From the NCBI GenBank assembly GCA_015501055.1, contig JADNYV010000684.1:1-17960 (forward strand): 17,960 bases of DNA, given 5' to 3'. The notes under the pieces are model-generated. The model was given only the letters and a program-made list of their open reading frames with translations. It had not been told where the DNA came from and searched no databases. This DNA comes from Mucidula mucida (lineage: Eukaryota; Basidiomycota; Agaricomycetes; Agaricales; Physalacriaceae). Positions 1-8,435 of this stretch are shown one piece after another. Each line of letters begins with the position of its first letter. Within the stretch, counting starts at the first letter, position 1. Both the position numbers and the translations under genes were made by a program.

Positions 1-518
1 TTTCCGCTAGGGATAACTCCACACCCTTGACCCAGTGTTGTATGCTACTAGTCCGTGAAACCATTAAATACGAGTGGTAACTGCATGTAAGTAATAATAC
101 TGAAACGACCATGTGTGCTATGAGTGTTGGTGGTGTGTATACAATAGGGAGTCCATGAGGTATCGGCATGTATGATGTCATCCATGTGTTGGGCATGTGT
201 CCAACATGAGTACGGCCTCGGTAATGAAAAGGAGTATGATCGGTGGTGAAACAGATGATGAAACAGTCCGTTGGTTGATAAGACAAGGCCCCCGATAAGA
301 TATGATAAGATGTGAAAATGTGAAAATATGGCGATTCATAACAGTATAGATGTAATTGCAAATGGGTGGTGCCATGTCAACCTAGCAGCGCAACATCGGA
401 CTGTATACTATATACTATACTCTATAACTACTATATAACCCACTTCAACAATGAGGCCGTATAGATATACATATAATTATACAGTACTGCTGTATATATA
501 CGGTTATATATAATATAA
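1..518. other. AT-rich stretch without a recognised gene
   Basis: No reading frame here has a family motif or coherent splice sites. It is rich in short GATA-like words around 285-310 and becomes very AT-rich from about 405, ending in two small hairpins (listed separately). If the gene at 519-1062 were complete, its first exons would lie here or further left, but no matching helices were found on the plus strand. Confidence 0.5.
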
Positions 519-519
519 C
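478..519. repeat. Two adjacent AT-rich inverted repeats
   Basis: Positions 478-484 (TATACAG) pair with 490-496 (CTGTATA) across a 5-nt loop. Positions 503-509 (GTTATAT) pair with 513-519 (ATATAAC) across 3 nt. Both stems are 7 bp. They lie exactly where the coding frame of the next gene begins to be open. They could mark the edge of a small inserted element or rearrangement, or be chance structure in AT-rich DNA. Confidence 0.45.
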
Positions 520-1062
520 GTTGGAGCCTTATCTTTCCTCCTATTGCGGCTAAAGCCTCTGGTCTAACATACATCTTCAGTTTTTTTGTCAATCTGGTGG
601 CAGTCATGTTTTCTGTGCTCAATTTGAACGCTGTGATGTCGATCGTAGCGGATGTTCCGGCAACTACATTTGCAACGGTATGCATTGCATTTCTGGGATG
701 TACAGAGTTGATATACGCTCCTCACAGATCTTCTCATGTCGCGTTGTCCGTCGTCTATACCAATTCCAGCAAAAGAGTCCTCAAGTGTACAGGTATGAAA
801 CTGTCCTCCGTCGTTGGATTGGGCTTACCGTGCCTCTGCAGCCACAGCGGTTCCTCTGCTCCTAGGTACAATCCCAACAACCCGTCAGCTATTCCTGTTA
901 GTGGTGTGCACGTTCAGGTATGCCGACATACTGCCTCATTTTTTGAGTATACGCTGAAAATCAACGCTCATGCAGATGGCAACCTTCGTTCGAGAGGACG
1001 ATGCGTCTGAAAATAAGCAGGATGTTTTTGAGCGCAACGACGTAAAGCGGACAGGGTATTAA
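519..1062 (+). pseudogene. 3' part of an orphan seven-helix membrane protein gene (5' end missing)
   Basis: Four spliced pieces fit together in phase: an open frame up to 677, then 728-792, 842-917 and 976-1062. Introns are 678-727, 793-841 and 918-975, with GTATGC or GTATGA donors and CAG acceptors. The first piece encodes two hydrophobic stretches (about SGLTYIFSFFVNLVAVMFSV, then NAVMSIVADVPATTFAT). The next gives IFSCRVVRRLYQFQ. This resembles the last helix and the ACRxxRRL-type segment of an orphan seven-transmembrane family common in Agaricomycetes. The hydrophilic tail ends in a TAA at 1060-1062. The frame is closed by a TAA at 516-518 and no upstream helices were found, so about two thirds of the protein seems absent. 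It may be a 5'-truncated relic; an intron ending near 525 with exons further left is not excluded. Family assignment is from memory. Confidence 0.55.
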
Positions 1063-1920
1063 AAGTATATAAGACTTGTTTCCTGCCTGCAGTGCTCTGA
1101 GTCACAGTACTACTGCGACGACCTTCTTTCATCATATTCCCTTGTGTATCCAGTTGGCGCGCCACGCAAAAGAGAACAACCACCTTCTGAGTACGGCTAG
1201 GGTGCAGATAGGATAGCTGGAGCCGTAGTACAAGGGAGAAGAGACGTCGTCGCTACATGGCTGGTTGTCATACAAGACAGTGCTGCCCCTAGAAATGTTT
1301 CTTTTGAAGGTCTTCTCGCATATGCAACAGGGGAGAAGGTGAAGATAGTCGAGGTCGCCTTCAGACATGAAGCAGCGTGGCCATCGGTGGTCCACACCTG
1401 CACATACTCACGAAATACCGTTGCCCGTGCATAGAACAGTTTAACATTCGCATTGAACCGCCAGTGTCATAAGATATCGGACCTGACCAGTTGACAGGAC
1501 CTACCGTCCTGGCAACGGAGAAAGAGGCTCAGATTTGCGTGAAGTCTAAGAGCCTGCATGACTCAGTAGGCTCTCTCAAGCCGTCGTCACGGCCTGGCCT
1601 GGCTCTGGCTCAAACGCGGCTGGGTGCCAGCAGATCACTAAAGATAACTTAGAACTCCCACGACTCAACAATAACTTGAAGTCTCGATGAGACAGCTTAC
1701 TAGTCAGCCCCACAAGACGTCGATACTAGCGAGTGATCATATACAGCTTCGATATGAGTTTCCTCGATATTGAACGTTTCGCGCTATACTTACAGATTTA
1801 TTAATACTTCGACTGCTACTCAAGAACGTCCGGGCGGGGGGCTATTGTACATGTGAGTCTACTCTGGAGGCAGGCATCGACTGTACGCTATCAAAGGGCT
1901 AATACTAATCGTCGGGCGTC
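1063..1920. other. Intergenic stretch, no gene supported
   Basis: Short open frames exist on both strands (for example minus 1132-1395), but none has a family motif, a helix pattern or consistent splice sites. The stretch lies between the converging 3' ends of the seven-helix relic (plus) and the DUF6534 gene (minus), so it probably holds terminators and untranslated regions. Confidence 0.45.
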
Positions 1921-3734
1921 TCAGACTTCCTCGGCCTTTAGACTTTTCATTCCGAATGTGCGGTCAGAATCACTGGGAGAGACCTCCATGTCCGAGGTGA
2001 AATCCGTCCTGAAACGAGGTTGGAACGTATAGCAACAAGCACGTCTAGTGACTCACTGCATAGAGATCTGGAGGTGATGCCGTTTAAATACGGGCACGCC
2101 ACCGTTGATATCGCTGCAAGGGCTGGTGGGTTCTCCGAAGCCTAGCGTGTCGTCCGTGATCGTGTGCGGCTTGCGCGAGTTCACTGTTGAACGTATCAGT
2201 CGGAGGAAACGGACAGAAATAGAGAGTCGTTACGAGAAACCAAAAGAGAGAAGAAGTAAACCTGTAAGAACTCATGTTAAAACATGCTAGCAGACAAGCG
2301 ACAGAACGTAGCATACTTTAGAGATCGTGAAATCAGGAAGGACTACGTGCCTCATCAGTGCCCCGAATGAGCATGTACAAACCAGACTTACAGTAGTAGT
2401 ATCCGACCTGCGTTGTAAAGAGAACGATGGTGGTGACCTGGGCAACCAGCGAGAGGACATTGCACTGCACGGTGCGAACAATAATCGCTTTGAAGGTGCT
2501 TTTCGGGAGTGTGATATACGTCCGTAACGATTGAAGGGTACTCACTTGATAGATTTCATTTCACGGTGAATGTTTCGCTGCCTGAAGCGAAAGTACAAAT
2601 AATAGAATAGACCCAATGAGATGAGTAGATCCGCAGCACTGTCAAGGGCGACAATTGTTAGCAGTTGGGCGGGGATCGAGGACCGAATATGCGTACATGG
2701 ATCCCGCAAGCCAGACGTAGGCTAAGAGCAGTATCAGCAGACACTCGGTTGAGCGCATAGACAAGACACAAACCTGTCGGACTAACAATGGACGGAAGAT
2801 TAGAGCTGACAAAGTAAACAGATATGATTACTCACAGAACAACCCCAAGCTCATTCGCGTCGTGGTGGGTCGCGACGATCGAAGTTACCCACATGATCAC
2901 CGCTGTGGCGCGTCAGCTGCTGGACGGCAGTCTCTGAAAGATTACGCACACCATGCCATGACAGCCAGACATACGATGACTCCAGGAAGCCAGAAGTTCT
3001 TCTGCAATGTCACGATCCAGAGGCGCCAGGCGAAGAAGATCTGGACGAAGAGACTGACAAATCCTCTGGCAGAGTATGGGTTAGCATTATTGTCGAGGAA
3101 GATGAGTGCTATAGACGTACAGGATAGAAACCTGTATTGTAAAAGTTCTGTACCATTCGAATTAGTCGTTCTCAAACCGATGAAAGACAGGGAAACGCAC
3201 ACAGGGATATTACCCAATTCAGCAGTCTGTTGGGGTCTATGACAAGTCGTCTTCAGCTCACGCCCGTTACTTTCAAAGGAATACGCACCGGCATAGTGGG
3301 TGACAGTCCAAGTGTAGCACCAATATCCTACCCACCAAGAAACGATCAGCTTGCGCCCAAACTTCGAAGAAAACGATAAACCGACCACCGACAACCGTAT
3401 CAGTGACTGTAAGGACAAGGCAGACGGCCACAAGGAGCTTGAAAGCCCAGTTATCCTTGGTGAACCGCGAATAATATGACCATGCTAAACAACGGACGCG
3501 TCTGAGAAACGGGCAGTTTCTAATGGAGGCAATCACAACACTCACTGCCGGTAAGGGTAATCCCTGTTGAAAGGAACTGGTATAAGGTCAGTCGGCGACA
3601 ATGATATGCATGCAAAAACGCTACCGAGAACAGCGTGCTAATCACCTGGATGTGAGGTTCCGTAAATAAAAAGACGAGGGAAACGAGTTTGCCCCACGTA
3701 CAATGGCGCCAAGAGTCAAGTCGAGTTCGGCCAT
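1921..3734 (-). CDS. DUF6534-family seven-helix membrane protein, 16 exons
   Basis: Predicted integral membrane protein of unknown function. Exons by decreasing coordinate: 3734-3702, 3645-3625, 3576-3546, 3484-3393, 3349-3285, 3226-3214, 3131-3121, 3065-2950, 2902-2836, 2773-2697, 2638-2546, 2498-2392, 2342-2317, 2261-2234, 2183-2057 and 2008-1921. The start fits the family opening (MAELDLTLGAI). Landmarks follow in the usual order: RFTKDNWAFKLLVAV, TVTHYAGALLNW, FVSLFVQIFFAWRLW, AADLLISLGLFYYL (start of the DUF6534 domain), IIVRTVQ and the closing SLLVSLNSRK. About 331 residues results, close to the family's usual 330. Splice phases agree except between 2836 and 2773, where one base seems missing (perhaps in the GGGG run near 2844) or a weak donor is used. 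The intron 3350-3392 has a weak GTCGGT donor. The gene is divergent from the P450. Function is unknown; a receptor or transporter role would be speculation. Confidence 0.8.
3121..3226 (-). other. Pair of microexons (13 nt and 11 nt)
   Basis: Within the DUF6534 gene, exons 3226-3214 (13 nt) and 3131-3121 (11 nt) are separated by an 82-nt intron and flanked by introns of 58 nt (3227-3284) and 55 nt (3066-3120). Both keep phase and together encode the bridge LLNWVSIL between helices. The intron 3132-3213 has a CTAAT branch candidate and ends in ACAG; 3066-3120 starts GTACGT, has GCTAAC and ends CCAG. Confidence 0.65.
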
Positions 3735-4222
3735 GCTAAGCGCGTCAATCACAGAGTCAACGAGGACGCGAAAACTTGGGACTGGATATGTGCTTTGGAG
3801 AATCCTTCTTAAGAGGGGGAAGAAGGACGCTACATTGGAGGGTTCATGCCACTCTTGGCTTCTTCACTCCGCATGTGCATCAGCAGCAACGTAACTCGCT
3901 GATTCAATACCTCCAAATGAATTCACACGCGGCGAATAGAAGGCGCAAAAGAGCAAATCCAGAAAGTTAAACTCCGATCAGTGGCAACGTGGCAGTCTGA
4001 TTTTGGACAATCGACCCTCTCTGGACACTATCATATCGAGCGCTCTCATTCAACATAGGCGGTCAAGCGGTCTGGATGATCAAGCGGGGATTCAAAGACA
4101 TATGCGGAAAATAGATCAAAAATCGCTTACTCGAGTTTCCACCTCGGCGTGACCCTGCTCTCCCCAGGTTTAAGGACGCGGCGTAAACAGCCTCCCATCA
4201 AGTCCCCCTTCTCTCCTCTTCC
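3735..4222. promoter_or_regulatory. Shared divergent promoter region
   Basis: The region separates the start codons of the DUF6534 gene (minus, 3734) and the P450 gene (plus, 4223), which are transcribed away from each other across 488 bp. A strongly pyrimidine-rich tract (about 4204-4222) abuts the P450 start codon, as is common in filamentous fungal promoters. I see no clear TATA box. The small open frames here look like chance frames. Confidence 0.5.
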
Positions 4223-6330
4223 ATGACTATCCCTCTTCTGCTGCACACGATTTTGCCGGCTCTGCCGGTCGTCGGATTGTTCATCTTGCTTCTATGGTTC
4301 TCGTGCTCATCACTCCCTCGCCTGCCTATCGCGGTATGTGCGCGAGATCTTCGAACCTCAATGAATTATTGATACACCATACAGCCATCCTTTGAATCGA
4401 GCTATATATGGGGACACGATACAGAATATTCAAGGCTGACGTGGTCCAGGAATATCTGAAGTGGGCCCTTGAGATTGCGCCAGTGTATCGAATAAAGGCA
4501 GCTCTCTTTCAACGAGATATCGTATGTTTGTTTGCGCTGCAGCACGTTGTGGATAAGGGCCTGATTGTGACTGCAGATAGTCGTCAGTGATCCCCTCGCC
4601 GTTCATCACATCTTTCAGAATGCGTACCAATACAGTGAGAGCGGATACTTCCGACCTGCGGCAGACAGCTGACCAACGTCAAAGAGAAACCTGCGGCTTT
4701 TATGCCTCTAGTCGTCAAATATACTGGGCGTGGACTTGTCTGGGCTGATGACGACGAACACAAGCGTCTACGGAAACTAGTAGCGCATGCCTTTACGTGC
4801 GCTTTTTCTCTTGCTTTTTCTTGGGAAGCTTTGCCTACTCTAGTCTCTCAAGGCCCGGCGCCACGATGAATATGAGTGGGGACATACTCCAATGTGCGGA
4901 GAAGGTGTGTCAGGACATGTCATGAGGCAAACCTTCTTCTGATCCCGGAGTCTCTTAGTGTGCGGAACGATTAGCAGCGGACATATCGCGACAGAAGCCA
5001 GGTGCAACTGTGAACTTGAGTCTCTACATTCCAGCATATACGTACGTATGTCAGCTTCAATCTTGCTATGATCGTTCTGATGTCATATTGCAGACTTCAA
5101 GCCATCGCGCGCGTCGGCTTTGGACGAGACTTTGGGCCAGACAGTCCTGAGTCTATCGCTATCAACGAATCCTGGAGAAATGATGTCGAGATCATGTCGA
5201 CTTTCACAGGCTTTATCACTCCAATTGTTTTGAATCTTTTCCCTTGGATTACCAAATTACCGATCCCGGCGCTTCAGGAAGATGGGGTAACGAAGAAGAT
5301 CATCCATCGCATTGGACACCGCATGCTCGAGGAGGGCGACATCAAGACAGAGGGAAGAGATATTTTTTCGTTACTGGTGAAGGACTGGAGTCTTTCCAAC
5401 GACCGGCTACTCGACAACGTAAGCATGCTTTCTCAATTAGGAGAGCGCTACTTATTTCCCTGCCTCAAGATCGTTACCTTTATGTGAGGCAGCACTTGTA
5501 GTCAGCGTTGTGTACTAATCGTGTCGCAGGTTCGCTGGCTTCGAAACTTCGTCTTCGGTCATTAGCTTCACCATCCTTTCCTTGGCCCAGGACCTGGAGA
5601 CACAAGAGAAGCTGCGCGAACAATTGACGGGCGTTAACACTTCTGATTATAGCACAATGGATAAGCTGCCATACTTGGACGCTGTCGTTCGGGAAGGGTA
5701 CGTCCGTATCGCGAAGAACATCATTCGATGAACGCTCACTTATATACAGCCTACGCATGCATCCCTCGGCGCACGACACCGAGCGTATTTCGATACGTGA
5801 CGACGTGATTCCCCTCCAGTCCCCGATCACAATGACAGACGGAAGCACTGTAACCAGTTTCCCTGTCAAAGCCGGAGAGGTAAATAGCGAAGACAACTGT
5901 TATTGTTTCGTTAACCCTTTCCCAGCGATTCATCGTCCCCTGGACCGTGCTGAATGTCAGCCCGGCCATTTGGGGCTCGGATGCTGCCAGGTTTCGTCCA
6001 GAGCGCTGGCTCGAACCTAATGGAATCCCTTCGTCCGGACTTCCCCGCGGACCTTTCAGCAATATTGCTACCTTTGCCGATGGACCTCGAAGCTGTATCG
6101 GCTGGCGACTCGGTAACGTTATTTGGCACCTAGGCGCACGAACTGTACAGCTGATCGATTCCGTAGCCGTCATGCAGATCAAAATCATTCTGGCCGTGTT
6201 GATAAAGTCCTTCGAGTTCAAGGATACAGGTGTTCACATTGGAAGCAGACTCGTACCTAGTCTCCAGCCGACTGTTGATGGCAAGCCAGGTAATCTACCC
6301 TTGTATGTATATCCTGTTCTTTCTCAATAA
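4223..6330 (+). CDS. Cytochrome P450 monooxygenase, 12 exons, one apparent frameshift
   Basis: Probable ER-anchored haem monooxygenase using electrons from P450 reductase; substrate unknown. Exons: 4223-4333, 4385-4521, 4577-4634, 4685-4796, 4844-4904, 4995-5041, 5094-5418, 5470-5483, 5530-5697, 5750-5879, 5926-6112 and 6167-6330. Exon 1 encodes a hydrophobic anchor and a proline-rich hinge. Later landmarks are WGHD, GPVY-like APVYRIKAALFQRDI, GLVWADDDEHKR, IARVGFGRDF, the I-helix FAGFETSS, the K-helix ExxR in REGLRMHP, FRPERW and the haem loop FADGPRSCIG with its cysteine ligand. All phases agree except one: after WGHDTEYS the frame must shift by one base near 4431 (TATTCAAG where TATTTCAAG would keep frame). 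Splicing to an AG before 4400 would bypass it but lose WGHD. The acceptor of the 4905-4994 intron is uncertain. It belongs to the fungal PAH-inducible-like P450s by general look; I do not assign a CYP number. Confidence 0.85.
5470..5483 (+). other. 14-nt microexon in the P450 gene
   Basis: This exon encodes IVTF plus two bases and lies between a 51-nt intron (5419-5469, GTAAGC...AAG) and a 46-nt intron (5484-5529, GTGAGG...CGCAG with a CTAAT branch). It supplies the residues just before the I-helix motif, joining LLDN to MFAGFETSS. Without it, the conserved LLDNIxTFxxAGxET pattern would be broken, which is the main support. Confidence 0.7.
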
Positions 6331-7277
6331 GAAAGTTTGCGATGCATTTCATGTATCACCTTGCGACTGCGACGTCGGACTGTTGGAAGTGCCTCACATA
6401 ATGTTCGGTGACATCTACTGTTTGGGAATAGTTCGAAGAGGGAGATTTACCGTTGCGATCTCCTCTTTCTCGGGCTAGTCGCGGTCATCAGACGACACCG
6501 CTGCGGCTCAGACGCTCATTCCAAGTCCAAGATTCATGATCATCGGCCCATTAGTATCGGTCGAAAAGACGCATGAAGAGAAACGTAGATAAGGAGCATA
6601 TACATACGGATCATACATAGCGAAGGAGATTGGACATGGAGATGAGACTATCATGGGTAACATAGATGATAACGGTATCGCACTCAAACTAAAGCTTAGC
6701 GTGGCATTTATGCAGGCGCGCGCGATGCGCCGCTCTAAACATTTTCTCGAGCAGACAACAAAGATTGTATCGCTAACAACGTTTCCTTCTCGACTCTGAC
6801 GTTGCGTTTGTGCACTGAAAATCAAATCATCAGCAAAACTCGTTACGAAGATGCCTAATGGATAAAGCCACCGTTCGGTTCATACATGGTGTATTCACCT
6901 TTCCCGTTACAGGGAGACTTGCACAGTTGCATCGAATCGAATGATAAAGGCGTGCCAGGAAGGAGTGACCGCGTTCTGAGCAGGCATCTGTGGCACGGCG
7001 TTCCAGACATCGCTCAAGGCCCTGAACGTTTGATATGCAGCAAGACCTTACTCGCGACACGTCGGCTCTTCGCGCACCAATCAGAAATGTAGCGACTCAA
7101 GAAAGGCATTGCACCACACGGAGTAAGCATGTAAGCACCAAAGTACGCGACGACATGGAAGATGCTTTGAAGCAGGCGCGCGTCAAGAGCGCAGAGGAGC
7201 GCGCTTGGGCTGACAACCTCATCTTTTAGTAGGAGATGAAGTTCTTCGAATATGCAGAGGATGTGGTTGTAGATGGA

Positions 7278-7955
7278 TTACTTCTCCGCGGGCCATGCCT
7301 GCGAGTCGATCTTTTGAGGACGGTCGACAATTGCGTAACCGAGGAGGGTGCATAGGACTGTAAGCACTCCGTTTCTGAAGAGATACCTCCGCAATGCGGG
7401 ACGAGCAATACCAATGGTACCGAGGCCGCGCATGTTAGTGGCCAATGTGTAGGGAAGAGCGGAGTAGGTTGGATCTCTGAGCATGCTGACCGTGTCCTGG
7501 AGATGTCTCAATCCTGGAGGAAGCGTGAACGCGGTGTATCTTCAAATAAAAACTCTAGCGGGACCCTAGTGGGAGTGTACTTGCTTAAGATTTGGATGAT
7601 CCTGACCAGATCGCTATCCATGACGTTGTTGGCAGTAGAATCAGAGAGTTTAGTCTACATCTTGACAATACTCCTGATCTGGCACGTATGGAGGACTGGG
7701 AGTGCGCGAGCTCGACTATGCCAGTCTCGTGCGCGAGGAGGGTGGCCAACGTAGAGAGTAAATGGCATCCCCGGGATGATACCTCTCTGTCTCGTCAAAG
7801 GACTTTTCGAGGGCATTGGTGATGAGGGGAACAACAATGGGAATGACCAGCACCATTCCATGAATGAGGATGGGGTCATAGGTGACCGGGGAGAGAGAAT
7901 TGCGACAGAACATAATCAACAGGTATGAAGGGGAGAGATGTATTTCGGTGACCAT
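7278..7955 (-). other. Possible remnant of a membrane protein gene
   Basis: Two minus-strand pieces look more protein-like than their surroundings. The piece at 7955-7716 has a long hydrophobic run (about YDPILIHGMVLVIPIVVPLI) followed by NALEKSFDETERYHP. The piece at 7511-7278 contains RPALRRYLFRNGVLTVLC, which faintly resembles the segment before the last helix in DUF6533-like fungal membrane proteins. I could not join the two with good splice sites, and no start or full helix set was found. It may be a decayed gene or chance. Confidence 0.25.
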
Positions 7956-8373
7956 GGAATTACCAGGACAAAGACACGAATCTCAACAAATAAGATACGA
8001 GCCGGAGCATACACTAAGTCATCTGTCGCGGGCCAATAAGACGGGGTCGTTCCGGTCCTAATTTCGACTGCAGCGACGAAGATGGGACCGTGGCGGCCCT
8101 ATGAGTCATATGAACTACCAAATACAGGTGGACGGACGTGCTGCCGCAACCAATGGCCTTTTGTTCAGCAACAATTTGAGTCACAGAGTTTCTAGTACTT
8201 GCAAACATTGCCCACCCATTGTTCTAGAGTGGCTCGCACGTCCATTTTGGGGCCGGGGCGACTTGAATTTGAACCTCGTGTGGCTGACCGAATTTGGTAA
8301 CTCGTCGATCAACAATGGACAACGAACACGTTTTGCCTCTTGCGTCCACATCGATCGTCCTTTGTTCCCAGGG

Positions 8374-8379
8374 TATAAA
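8374..8379 (+). promoter_or_regulatory. TATA box upstream of the FunK1-type gene
   Basis: TATAAA lies 57 nt before the chosen start codon at 8436, whose context (CGAAAATGTC) has purines at -3. The spacing suits a fungal core promoter with a short leader. Confidence 0.45.
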
Positions 8380-8435
8380 GAGACTGTCCCAGAATGGCGC
8401 TCCTCCTTCTCTACGTACCGTACTGTCGACCGAAA

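Larger units (their letters stand above)
6331..8435. other. Long stretch without a convincing gene
   Basis: Between the P450 stop and the kinase start I find no gene that holds together. Frames of 60-100 codons occur on both strands, mostly overlapping each other. The best are two minus-strand hydrophobic frames at 7278-7511 and 7716-7955 (listed separately). A plus frame at 7035-7229 gives a charged, alanine-rich tail without a recognised domain. Confidence 0.4.

Noticed and set aside
597..1010. A 137-codon uninterrupted plus-strand frame
   Set aside because: It reads through three introns with good splice sites; the spliced version restores the conserved SCRVVRRL segment, so the single frame is not the real product.
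2639..2696. Minus-strand reading IPAQLLTIVALDS before AADLLI as part of the DUF6534 exon
   Set aside because: The stretch has a GTACGC donor, a perfect GCTAAC branch and a GACAG acceptor. Removing it gives the better match WLAGSIAADLLI.
2942..3433. A 163-codon uninterrupted minus-strand frame
   Set aside because: Only parts are coding. It runs through several introns of the DUF6534 gene, which explains its non-family middle section.
4635..4684. P450 stop codon after SGYFRPAADS as a second lesion
   Set aside because: The segment is a 50-nt intron (GTGAGA, CTGAC branch, AAAG acceptor). Splicing joins YQYKKPAAFMPLV in frame.
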